8,060 nt of DNA from Pseudomonadota bacterium (GTDB lineage Bacteria; Pseudomonadota; Gammaproteobacteria; Burkholderiales; Burkholderiaceae_C), in NCBI GenBank assembly GCA_021798395.1, contig JAJZHS010000103.1:1-8060 (forward strand), given 5' to 3'. The notes under the pieces were generated by a model. It made no database searches, had not been told where the DNA came from, and worked only from the letters and a program-made list of their open reading frames with translations. Both the position numbers and the translations under genes were made by a program. Positions 1 through 6,693 of this stretch are shown piece after piece. How positions within the stretch are numbered: the stretch's first letter is position 1; each line of letters begins with the position of its first letter.

Positions 1-85
1 GCTGGTCGAGCGACACGGTGTCACAGCCGGCCAGCGCCAGCGCGCAGGCGCAGAGCAGGGCGGTACGGTAGGTATTCGAGGTCAC
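1..85 (-). CDS. Lipoprotein, N-terminal fragment (runs off the window)
   Basis: Only the first 28 codons are visible, from a GTG start at 85-83. The translation opens with a short polar segment containing Arg7, then a hydrophobic stretch of about 12 residues (ALLCACALALAG), and reaches a lipobox L18-A19-G20-C21. This is a typical Sec/signal-peptidase II signal, so the protein should be lipid-anchored at Cys21. The residue after Cys is Asp, which in E. coli favours retention in the inner membrane; whether that rule applies here is uncertain. A GGAG ribosome binding site at 94-97 lies 8 nt upstream and supports the GTG. The gene starts 62 nt after the M20 gene on the same strand, so it may be the next operon member or a separate unit. 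The mature domain is outside the window, so no function can be given. Confidence 0.72.
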   Translation of the reverse strand, partial: MTSNTYRTALLCACALALAGCDTVSLDQ

Positions 86-93
86 GGTGCGAT

Positions 94-97
94 CTCC
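94..97 (-). promoter_or_regulatory. Ribosome binding site of the lipoprotein gene
   Basis: The minus strand reads GGAG here, 8 nt before the GTG at 85-83. It supports the GTG start in a reading frame that is cut by the window edge and would otherwise be overlooked. Confidence 0.55.
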
Positions 98-146
98 GGG
101 CCGAGGACAAAGGCTATTACACCACCAGATCGACCCGCGGCCGCGC

Positions 147-1352
147 TCATCCCCCCGCGATCCGGGACGCGCCCAGCGCGTCGCGCAGCCTGCCGAGGAA
201 ACCGAGGCAGCGCTGCAACTGCTCGACGTCGACGAACTCGTCGGGCTGGTGCGCCTGCGCGATGTCGCCAGGCCCGCAAACCACCGTGGGCACGCCACAG
301 CGGGCGTGAAACAGGCCGGCCTCGGTGCCAAAGGCGATCTTGCCCGGCGGCCTGCGGTCGTCGAGCAGGTCCTGCACGAAGCGCACCGCCTCGGCCTCGG
401 CGTCGACCTGAAGTCCCGGGTAGCTGGCCAGCGGCGTGAAGTCGATCGACGCTTCGGGGGCCACCTCGCGCATCGTCGGCAACAGGGTGTCGTCGGCGTA
501 GCGGCCGATGCGCTCGAGCAGCGCATCCGGTGCCTCGCCCGGCAGATGGCGGATTTCAAAATCGAACGAACACTCGGCCGGCACGACGTTGAGCGCGCTG
601 CCGCCGCGCACGACGCCGACGTGCAGCGTCGTGTACGGAACCTCGTACAGCGGGTCGAACGGGCCGTGGCGCCGTTTGTCCTCGGCCAGTTCGCCGATGA
701 ACGCGATCAGTCGCGCCGCATGGGCGACGGCGTTGACCCCCGCCGGCGGGCGGCTCGAATGCGCTTCGCGACCGCGCACGCGAACCCGCAGCGCCACCTT
801 GCCCTTGTGCTCGCAGACGACCCGCATCGAGGTCGGCTCGCCGACGATGCCCATCCTGGGCCGCACCGGCATCAGCGCCAGCACGTCGAGCAGGCGTCGC
901 ACGCCGACGCAGCCGATTTCCTCGTCGAAAGTCAGCGCGAGGTGAATCGGGGTATGCAGGCCGGCACTGGCGAAGGCGGGCACCATCGCCAGCACGCAGG
1001 CGATGAAGCCTTTCATGTCGGCGCTGCCGCGGCCATACAGGCGGCCGTGGCGTGCGTCCAGCGTGAACGGCGGCGTGGTCCAGCCGGGGCCTTCGGCCGG
1101 AACGACGTCGGTGTGTCCGGCCAGCAGCACGCCGCCGCGGTCGGTGGGGCCGATCGTCGCGTACAGATTGGCCTTGGTGCCACCGGCGTCGCTCACGCGC
1201 AGCGATGCGATGCCGTGGCGAGCCAGGTGGGCTTCGGCGAAATCGATCAGGTCCAGGTTCGACACGCGGCTCGTGGTGTCGAACGCGACCAGTTGGCGCA
1301 GCAGCGCGAGGGTGTCGTCCAGTTCGCGGGACGGGGTCGTCGTCGGGTCCAT
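147..1352 (-). CDS. argE: ArgE-type M20 metallopeptidase / N-acyl amino acid deacylase
   Basis: 401 residues, cytoplasmic, similar in length to acetylornithine deacetylases (E. coli ArgE is 383). The family hydrolyses an N-acetyl or N-acyl bond with two metal ions. Expected ligands are visible: His80 in AGHTDVVP, Asp112 in GRGSADMKG, the catalytic pair Glu144-Glu145 in FDEEIGC, Glu172 in GEPT, and His368 near the C-terminus in QAHQPDEF. His198 in GREAHSS belongs to the dimerisation (lid) domain, roughly residues 180-290, which interrupts the catalytic domain. The opening LLRQLVAFDTTSR and the KANLYATIGP segment are typical of the ArgE branch rather than DapE or carboxypeptidase G2. The ATG start overlaps the DUF1028 stop by one base (TGATG), with AGGAG 7 nt upstream; longer upstream starts would run into the DUF1028 gene. 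Given its neighbours, the natural substrate may be another N-acyl compound rather than N-acetylornithine, so the symbol describes the family, not a proven role. Confidence 0.9.
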   Translation of the reverse strand: MDPTTTPSRELDDTLALLRQLVAFDTTSRVSNLDLIDFAEAHLARHGIASLRVSDAGGTKANLYATIGPTDRGGVLLAGHTDVVPAEGPGWTTPPFTLDARHGRLYGRGSADMKGFIACVLAMVPAFASAGLHTPIHLALTFDEEIGCVGVRRLLDVLALMPVRPRMGIVGEPTSMRVVCEHKGKVALRVRVRGREAHSSRPPAGVNAVAHAARLIAFIGELAEDKRRHGPFDPLYEVPYTTLHVGVVRGGSALNVVPAECSFDFEIRHLPGEAPDALLERIGRYADDTLLPTMREVAPEASIDFTPLASYPGLQVDAEAEAVRFVQDLLDDRRPPGKIAFGTEAGLFHARCGVPTVVCGPGDIAQAHQPDEFVDVEQLQRCLGFLGRLRDALGASRIAGG

Positions 1353-2029
1353 CAGGGGTCTCCTGGCACGCCATAGCTGGGAGCCTGGCCGGGGTCGCGG
1401 GCGCGCTCGACATAGGCCTGCAGCTGTGGCTGGTAGAGTCGCCACAGACCCTCGAGTTCGCCCACTGGATCGGCGGCCTCGCTCCAGTCGACGCGCAGGT
1501 CGACGACGGGCCAGCTCACGGCGTCGGCGACCATCAACCCGGCCGCGTGCAGCGGCCCGGCCTCGCCGCCGGCGACGACCGCGGCACGCAGCGCCGCGAG
1601 GAGGCGGTCAGCGAGGTGGCCGCCGGAGGTTTCGAAGGCGTCGACCATGATCCGCGGTATCGCGGAGTCGGCGAGCAGATTGCCGGCGCTGGCGCAGTCG
1701 GCGCCCAGCGCCTGCGCCGACACGCCGAGCGCGTGCACTCCGGTATGGATGGCCGGCGCACCGCGCAGCGGCACGATCACCAGCTGGCGCCACTGCGGTT
1801 GGCGCTCGCTGGCTACGACCCGGTCCAGCGCCGTCGGCCCGTCGAGACCGCTTTGCACGAAATCGAGCATTTGCGTGCCGAGCGCCGGATTGGTGACGTT
1901 TTGCGACAGCGCGGCGCCAACCCGTGCCCTGACGTGGGCGCAACGGCTGGCGACGCCGATGCTCGACGACGACACCGCGACGCCGAGCATGCCGGTGCGC
2001 GCGCAGCGAGCTGCAATCGAAAAGGTCAT
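1352..2029 (-). CDS. DUF1028 family protein (Ntn-hydrolase-like, putative amidohydrolase)
   Basis: 225 residues, the usual size for this family, which has no firmly assigned reaction. Recognisable segments are the N-terminal MTFSIAAR, GMLGVAVSSS (residues 13-22), SQNVTNP (42-48), GNLLAD near 116-121, AGGEAGPLHAAGL near 153-165, PVVDLRVDW near 174-182, and the C-terminal APSYGVPGDP. DUF1028 proteins are placed in the N-terminal nucleophile hydrolase superfamily. If the initiator Met is removed, Thr2 becomes the free N-terminal residue and is the natural candidate nucleophile (inference). There is no signal peptide or membrane segment, so it is probably cytoplasmic. The ATG lies 4 nt after the RidA stop, with GAGGAG at 2040-2045, 10 nt upstream and inside the end of the RidA gene. 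Its stop overlaps the start of the M20 gene. This close coupling suggests that the two hydrolases act in the same pathway. Confidence 0.88.
   Translation of the reverse strand: MTFSIAARCARTGMLGVAVSSSSIGVASRCAHVRARVGAALSQNVTNPALGTQMLDFVQSGLDGPTALDRVVASERQPQWRQLVIVPLRGAPAIHTGVHALGVSAQALGADCASAGNLLADSAIPRIMVDAFETSGGHLADRLLAALRAAVVAGGEAGPLHAAGLMVADAVSWPVVDLRVDWSEAADPVGELEGLWRLYQPQLQAYVERARDPGQAPSYGVPGDP
1360..1364 (-). promoter_or_regulatory. Ribosome binding site of the M20 gene, inside the DUF1028 gene
   Basis: The minus strand reads AGGAG 7 nt before the ATG at 1352-1350. Together with the TGATG stop-start overlap it fixes the M20 start and indicates translational coupling. Confidence 0.6.
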
Positions 2030-2033
2030 GGTT

Positions 2034-2450
2034 TTAGCGCTCCTCGGGGATGACGGCCGTCACATCGACCTCGACCAGCCACTCGGGTCGCGCCAAGGCC
2101 GAAACGACAACACCGGTCGACACCGGAAATACACCTTTGAGCCACCTTCCGATGACACGGTAGACCGCTTCGCGGTATCGAGGGTCCACCAGGTAGACGA
2201 CGATCTTGCAAATGTGCGCCAGCTCGCTTCCCGACTCCTCGAGCAGCATCGCGATATTGGCCATCGCCTTCTCGGTCTGCGCTTCGACGTCGCCGATGCC
2301 GACCGATTCACGGCTGTCCAGGTCCTGGCCGATCTGGCCGCGCAGGAACACGATGCCGTTGGCCACGACAGCCTGGCACAGGTCGTTGTCGAGCTTCTGC
2401 TCCGGGTAGGTATCCCGGGTGTTGAACGGACGAATGCGTCGATGGGCCAC
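2034..2450 (-). CDS. RidA family protein (Arg-less subgroup)
   Basis: 138 residues from a GTG start, a little longer than E. coli RidA (about 128). RidA proteins are small cytoplasmic trimers. Those with the catalytic Arg hydrolyse reactive enamines and imines released by PLP or flavin enzymes. Family landmarks are YPEQKLDNDL, VFLRGQIGQD, the helix EAQTEKAMANIAMLLEE, HICKIVVYLVDPRYR, and the closing strand LVEVDVTAVI. At the place of E. coli RidA Arg105, in the strand after Phe-Pro, this protein has Ser111 in FPVSTG, so it belongs to a subgroup without the canonical catalytic Arg. It may bind or process a different intermediate. The frame stays open upstream to 2564, but the GTG at 2450 has a strong GGAGGT site, sits 4 nt after the flavoenzyme stop, and gives the normal family length. 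It is flanked by 4-nt gaps on both sides. Confidence 0.9.
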   Translation of the reverse strand: MAHRRIRPFNTRDTYPEQKLDNDLCQAVVANGIVFLRGQIGQDLDSRESVGIGDVEAQTEKAMANIAMLLEESGSELAHICKIVVYLVDPRYREAVYRVIGRWLKGVFPVSTGVVVSALARPEWLVEVDVTAVIPEER

Positions 2451-2454
2451 GATC

Positions 2455-3750
2455 TCAGACCTCCAGCGGATGCGCTGCGGGCGCGGCGGCGGCGCCGCGG
2501 ACCGCGTCGTCGTCGTGTGCGTACTTGCGTTGGGTTGCGATGTGGTCGGCGATGAACTTGGCATCGTGCCAGACGCCCCAGATGAAGCTCGAGCCGCGCC
2601 TCGACAGATAGGGCAGACCGATGAAGTAGATCCCCGGCTCGTCGGCGATGCCTTGCCGATGGCGCGGGCGGCCGCGGTCGTCGATCGCGTCGACTTTCAA
2701 CCAGCCGTAGTCGAGGCCGAAGCCGGTGGCCCAGACGATGGCGCTGACGCCGGCGCCGGCCAAGTCCAGTTCACGCAGCGGCTCGACCAGGCACGCCGGG
2801 TCGGCCAGTTGGCGTCGCGCGTCGGGTTCTTCGGGGAGATCGAGACCGTTGCGTCGCACGTAATCGTCGGCGCGGTCGAGCAACGAGAAATAGCTTGCAT
2901 CGCCGCGCGTGATGTTCGCGGCGAGGTCGTCAGCGAAGCCCACGACTCCTGCAGTGCATGACTGCGTAAGGCCGAGCAGCGTGATGCCTTGGTGGGCGAG
3001 ACGCCGGAAGTCGACGGTCTCGCCGCCACGCGCTCCACTGACCGCGATGGTTACGTGCCCGGCATCCGCTCGGGGTGTCGGCGCGTCCCAATCGCCGAGA
3101 ACCCCGAGCCACCAGACGAAGTCGCGGTTGCGGTAACGCCGTGGCGGGCGCTCGTGCGGGCCGACCGACAGATAGACGCGGCGGCCAGCACGCTGCAGCT
3201 CGTCGGCGATCTGCACTCCGGACGAACCGGAGCCGACGACCAGCACGGCGCCGGGCGGCAGTTGCGCAGGGTTGCGGTAGTCCGCCGAGTGGATCTGGAC
3301 GATGCCTTGGTCGGGGCCGACGAGGGGCGGGATGATGGGGCGTTGGAACGGGCCGGTTGCCGCGACCACGCGCTCGGCCTCGATCAAGCCAGCCGAAGTC
3401 TCGACGCGAAACCCGCGTCGTCCCGCGTTGCGCTCGACCTTGAGCACTTCGACCCCGGTGCGGATCGGGGCGCCGATTCGCTGCGCGTAGGCGACAAAAT
3501 AGTCGGCGATGCGTTCCTTGGTTGCGAACACCTCCGGCGCCAGGTCGTCGAAGCTCAGGTTCGGGAAGCGGTCGTGCCAGGCAGGGCCGTTGGCGACTAG
3601 CGAATCCCAGCGCTGTGTCCGCCAGCGCTCGGCGATACGCGCGCGCTCGAGCACCAGATGGGGCACGCCGAGTGTGCCGAGATGCTCGCTCATGGCCACG
3701 CCGGCCTGTCCAGCGCCGACCACTAGCGTGTCGATGCGTTCAATATTCAC
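2455..3750 (-). CDS. NAD(P)/FAD-dependent flavin monooxygenase, CzcO/FMO-like
   Basis: 431 residues with two Rossmann dinucleotide folds. The FAD site is VGAGQAG at residues 11-17, followed by an acidic-ended strand HLVLERA (31-37) and the ERWRTQRWDSL segment (41-51) typical of class B flavin monooxygenases. The NADPH site is VVGSGSSG (171-178). An ATGF segment (341-344) and the C-terminal GIYFIGLPYL complete the FAD domain. The family-defining region between the two folds is IHSADYRNP (153-161), as in CzcO-like proteins, rather than a clean Baeyer-Villiger or classic FMO fingerprint. It should oxygenate a nitrogen, sulfur or carbonyl centre with NADPH and O2; the substrate is unknown. The last 25 or so residues look disordered (Ala/Pro/Asp-rich). 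It starts at GTG with GAGGAG 6 nt upstream, 30 nt after the aminotransferase. The close link to RidA suggests an imine- or otherwise reactive amine-derived product (inference). Confidence 0.87.
   Translation of the reverse strand: MNIERIDTLVVGAGQAGVAMSEHLGTLGVPHLVLERARIAERWRTQRWDSLVANGPAWHDRFPNLSFDDLAPEVFATKERIADYFVAYAQRIGAPIRTGVEVLKVERNAGRRGFRVETSAGLIEAERVVAATGPFQRPIIPPLVGPDQGIVQIHSADYRNPAQLPPGAVLVVGSGSSGVQIADELQRAGRRVYLSVGPHERPPRRYRNRDFVWWLGVLGDWDAPTPRADAGHVTIAVSGARGGETVDFRRLAHQGITLLGLTQSCTAGVVGFADDLAANITRGDASYFSLLDRADDYVRRNGLDLPEEPDARRQLADPACLVEPLRELDLAGAGVSAIVWATGFGLDYGWLKVDAIDDRGRPRHRQGIADEPGIYFIGLPYLSRRGSSFIWGVWHDAKFIADHIATQRKYAHDDDAVRGAAAAPAAHPLEV
2459..2464 (-). promoter_or_regulatory. 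Ribosome binding site that fixes the RidA start
   Basis: The minus strand reads GGAGGT, a strong Shine-Dalgarno sequence, 8 nt before the GTG at 2450-2448. It lies in the last codons of the flavoenzyme gene and rules in favour of the 138-residue RidA over a 176-residue version starting at 2564. Confidence 0.75.
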
Positions 3751-3756
3751 GACGGT

Positions 3757-3762
3757 CTCCTC
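3757..3762 (-). promoter_or_regulatory. Ribosome binding site of the flavin monooxygenase gene
   Basis: The minus strand reads GAGGAG 6 nt before the GTG at 3750-3748, within the 30-nt gap after the aminotransferase stop. It supports the GTG start. Confidence 0.65.
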
Positions 3763-3780
3763 GTAGGTGCAATGCGGGCT

Positions 3781-5166
3781 TCAGCGCGCGGCGAAGGCCG
3801 CCGCGGTACGGTCGACGGCGCGGCGGGTCTTCTCGACCAGTTCGTCGATTTCGTCGTGGCGGATGACCAGTGCCGGCGCCAGGATCATGCGGCCGAGCGT
3901 CGAGCGGATGATCACGCCATCGTCGAAGCCGGCGCAGCGGCAATGCCAGCTGACGGCCGATTCGTCGTCGAAGCGCTGCCGGGTCGCCTTGTCGCGACAC
4001 AGCTGCAGCGCCGCGACCATGCCGTGACCCTGGATTTCGCCGACCATCGGGTGATCGGCAAACGCCTCGCGCAGGCACCGTTGCAGGTAAGGTCCAGTGT
4101 CGTCGCGCACGCGGTCGATGATGCCGTCGCGGTGCAGAACGTCGAGGTTGGCGAGGGCTACGGCAGCGGCCACTGGGTGGCCGGAGTAGGTCAATCCGTG
4201 CGCGAAGACGCCGCCACGCTCGACCAGGGCCTCGCCGATCCGCTGCGACAGCACCAGGCCGCCCATCGGGACGTATCCCGAGGTCAGCCCCTTCGCGATG
4301 CTGATGGCATCGGGCACGAAGTTGAAATGCTGGTGCGCGAACCATTCGCCGGTGCGTCCGAACCCGCCGATGACTTCGTCGGCGCACAGCAGCACATCGT
4401 GCTTGCGGCAGATCCTCTGGATTTCCGGCCAGTACGTGTCGGGCGGGAAGATCATGCCGCCGGCGCCCTGGAACGGCTCGGCGACGAAGGCCGCGACGCG
4501 GTCGGCGCCGAGTTCCAGTATCTTGGCTTCGAGCTCGGCGGCGCAGCGCCGACCGAACTCGTCGACCGTGAGCTCGGCACTCCGTGCGTACCCGTAGGGT
4601 TCGCCGATGTGGACGATGCCCGGTATCGGTAGATCCCCCATCTCGTGCATGAAGGCCATGCCGCCGAGCGAGGCGCTGCCGACGGTCGAGCCGTGGTAGC
4701 CGTTATGGCGGCCAATCAGTATCTTCTTGTTCGGTTTGCCCTCGATTTCCCAGTAGCGGCGTACCGTGCGGATGAGCAGGTCATTGGTTTCCGAACCCGA
4801 GTTGGTATAGATCGCGTGGCTGTAATGGCCGGGCAGCAGCTCGAACAGGCGCGACGACAACTCGACCACGGCCGGGTGCGTGGTGTGAAAGAACATGTTG
4901 TAGTAGCTCAGTTCATCCATTTGCCGGCACGCGGCGTCGATCAGCTCGCGCCTGCCGTAGCCCACGTTCGTGCACCACAGCCCCGACATGCCGTCGAGAT
5001 AGCGTTTGCCGTCGCTGTCCCAGACTTCAAGGCCCTTGCCGCGAACGATCACGCGCGGCCCCTCGGCGTTGAGCGCCTGCTGGTCGACGAAGGCGTGGAT
5101 GTGGTGTGCGGCGTCGATCGCGCGGTAGCGGCGGGTGTCGCTCGAGGCATTCGTTTTCGTGTCCAT
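3781..5166 (-). CDS. spuC: Class III aminotransferase, SpuC-like (putrescine-pyruvate type)
   Basis: 461 residues, PLP-dependent, cytoplasmic. SpuC moves the amino group of putrescine (and in some members cadaverine or other omega-amines) to pyruvate, giving 4-aminobutanal and alanine. Visible motifs are GLWCTNVGYGR (62-72), the phosphate-binding SGSE (123-126), GYHGS (156-160), Asp263 in the CADEVIGGFGRTGEW stretch, the PLP lysine Lys292 in IAKGLTSGY, and TYSGHPVAAAVAL (326-338). The alignment I recall with P. aeruginosa SpuC runs end to end, including the N-terminus, which supports the ATG at 5166 although no convincing Shine-Dalgarno site precedes it. It lies 24 nt after the aldehyde dehydrogenase, the enzyme expected to use its aldehyde product. 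Other omega-amino substrates such as beta-alanine or diamines cannot be excluded from sequence alone. Confidence 0.9.
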   Translation of the reverse strand: MDTKTNASSDTRRYRAIDAAHHIHAFVDQQALNAEGPRVIVRGKGLEVWDSDGKRYLDGMSGLWCTNVGYGRRELIDAACRQMDELSYYNMFFHTTHPAVVELSSRLFELLPGHYSHAIYTNSGSETNDLLIRTVRRYWEIEGKPNKKILIGRHNGYHGSTVGSASLGGMAFMHEMGDLPIPGIVHIGEPYGYARSAELTVDEFGRRCAAELEAKILELGADRVAAFVAEPFQGAGGMIFPPDTYWPEIQRICRKHDVLLCADEVIGGFGRTGEWFAHQHFNFVPDAISIAKGLTSGYVPMGGLVLSQRIGEALVERGGVFAHGLTYSGHPVAAAVALANLDVLHRDGIIDRVRDDTGPYLQRCLREAFADHPMVGEIQGHGMVAALQLCRDKATRQRFDDESAVSWHCRCAGFDDGVIIRSTLGRMILAPALVIRHDEIDELVEKTRRAVDRTAAAFAAR

Positions 5167-5190
5167 GATCTTGGGTGCGCCTGGTGGCGC

Positions 5191-6687
5191 TCAGCGGTTG
5201 AAGTTGATCCAGGTGGTTTTCAGCTGGCTGTATTTATCGAGTGCGTGTAGCGACATGTCGCGCCCGAAGCCCGATTGCTTGAAGCCGCCGAACGGCACGC
5301 AGGGGTCGAGGGCATCGACCGTATTGACCGAGACGGTTCCGGCGCGTAGCGCACGTGCGACTCGATGCGCGCGGTCGAGGTCGCGAGTCCAGACCGAGGC
5401 GGCCAGGCCGTACACCGTGTCGTTGGCCAGCGCAATCGCGTCGGCTTCGTCGTCGAAGCCCAGCACCGACAGCACGGGGCCGAAAATCTCCTCGCGGGCG
5501 ATCGTCATCGACGCGTCCACGTCGGCAAAGATCGTCGGCGCCACGTAGCAATCGCCGGCACCGAACGTGAGCCGTTGCCCGCCGCACAGCAGTCGCGCAC
5601 CGTCGCGGCGGCCGCTGTCGACATAGCCCATCACGCGCTCGGTCTGGTGCGCGTCGACCAGGGCGCCGATTTGCGTGGCCGGATCGAGCGGGTCGCCGAT
5701 GCGCAGTGCCGCGGTCTCGCGCAGCAGGCGCTCGACGAAGGCGTCGCGCACCGAACTCTGCACCAGCAGCCTCGAGCTGGCCGAGCAGACCTGGCCCTGG
5801 TTGAAGAAGATGCCGAGCGCAGCGCGCTTGGCCGCCGCGTCGAGGTCGCAGTCGGCGAACACCAGGTTGGGGCTCTTGCCGCCGCATTCGAGCCAGACCA
5901 TTTTCATGTTCGATGCGCCGGCATAGCCCTGGAACAGCTTGCCGACTTCGGTCGAGCCGGTGAACGCCAGGCTGTCGACGTCCGGGTGCAGGCCCAGCGC
6001 GCGCCCAGCCTCGTTGCCAAAGCCAGGCACGACGTTCAGCACGCCCGGCGGCACACCGGCCTCCAGCGCCAGTTCAGCCAGCCGCAGCGCCGACAGCGGC
6101 GACTGCTCCGCGGGCTTGAGCACCACGCTGTTGCCGGCGGCCAGCGCCGGGGCCAGCTTCCACGCCGCCATGTCGAGCGGGAAGTTCCACGGGATGACCG
6201 CGGCGACGACGCCGACGGCCTCGCGGGTCACCAGCGCCAAGGCGTCGGGACCGGTCGGTGCGATCTCGCCGTACAGCTTGTCGACCGCCTCGGCGTACCA
6301 GTCGAACAGTGCGGCGGTGGCCGGAACGTCGACGCCGAGCGCGTCGCTGATCGGTTTGCCCACGTCGACACAGTCGAGCAGTGCCAATTCGTCGGCATGC
6401 TCGCGCACGAGCGCGGCCAGGCGCAGCAAAGCCGCCTTGCGCGAGCGCGGGTGGCAGCGCGACCACGCGCCGCCGTCGAAGCTCGCTCGCGCCGCACGCA
6501 CCGCGCGGTCGACATCGACGTTGTCGCAGCGGGCGACGTCGGCGACGACGCGGCCGTCGATCGGGCTGAGGCAGGCGAACGTGCGGCGATTCGCGGCATC
6601 GGTGAACGCGCCGTCGATGAAGGCTTGGTGGCGCGGGCGCAGCGAGGCTGCGCGCTCGTGCCAGTTCTGAGAGGCGAAGTCTTGCAT
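5191..6687 (-). CDS. puuC: Aldehyde dehydrogenase, PuuC/KauB type (aminobutyraldehyde oxidation)
   Basis: 498 residues against 495 for E. coli PuuC. It oxidises aminoaldehydes such as 4-aminobutanal or its gamma-glutamyl derivative to the acid with NAD(P)+. The catalytic Cys301 lies in NQGQVCSAS, the general base Glu267 in WLECGGKS, Asn168 in IPWNFP, Lys191 and Glu194 in LKPAEQSP, the nucleotide-binding FTGS at 242-245, and EEIFGP at 399-404. Glu194 fits NAD+ preference. The C-terminus VPFGGFKQSGFGRDMSLHAL is typical of the PuuC/KauB group. With SpuC next door and no gamma-glutamylputrescine synthetase, the KauB role (free aminoaldehyde) is more likely than the strict PuuC role. The ATG at 6687 has no clear Shine-Dalgarno site, but the N-terminus (DFASQNWHERA) aligns well with PuuC. 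It is the first gene of the probable operon, following a 123-bp spacer. Confidence 0.92.
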   Translation of the reverse strand: MQDFASQNWHERAASLRPRHQAFIDGAFTDAANRRTFACLSPIDGRVVADVARCDNVDVDRAVRAARASFDGGAWSRCHPRSRKAALLRLAALVREHADELALLDCVDVGKPISDALGVDVPATAALFDWYAEAVDKLYGEIAPTGPDALALVTREAVGVVAAVIPWNFPLDMAAWKLAPALAAGNSVVLKPAEQSPLSALRLAELALEAGVPPGVLNVVPGFGNEAGRALGLHPDVDSLAFTGSTEVGKLFQGYAGASNMKMVWLECGGKSPNLVFADCDLDAAAKRAALGIFFNQGQVCSASSRLLVQSSVRDAFVERLLRETAALRIGDPLDPATQIGALVDAHQTERVMGYVDSGRRDGARLLCGGQRLTFGAGDCYVAPTIFADVDASMTIAREEIFGPVLSVLGFDDEADAIALANDTVYGLAASVWTRDLDRAHRVARALRAGTVSVNTVDALDPCVPFGGFKQSGFGRDMSLHALDKYSQLKTTWINFNR

Positions 6688-6693
6688 GAGGTT

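Noticed and set aside
136..145. 10-bp palindrome CGCGGCCGCG just after the M20 stop
   Set aside because: It has no loop and no T tract, so it is not a convincing terminator. Such palindromes are common by chance in DNA of this composition.
87..1376. Open frame of 429 codons on the plus strand
   Set aside because: It is antisense to the M20 gene, with Arg- and His-rich composition and no domain. The minus-strand frame carries all the metal ligands.
1353..1445. N-terminal extension of the M20 protein from an upstream start at 1445
   Set aside because: It would overlap the end of DUF1028, and the added Arg/Pro-rich stretch is not family-like. The ATG at 1352 has AGGAG and a stop-start overlap.
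1205..2053. Open frame of 282 codons on the plus strand
   Set aside because: It spans the antisense of DUF1028 and part of the M20 gene. Its composition is that of a shadow frame.
2451..2564. N-terminal extension of RidA from an upstream start at 2564
   Set aside because: It would overlap the flavoenzyme gene by over 100 nt and add a Ser/Thr/Pro-rich tail foreign to the family. The GTG at 2450 has a strong ribosome binding site.
3772..4632. Open frame of 286 codons on the plus strand
   Set aside because: It lies opposite the aminotransferase and has no recognisable motif.
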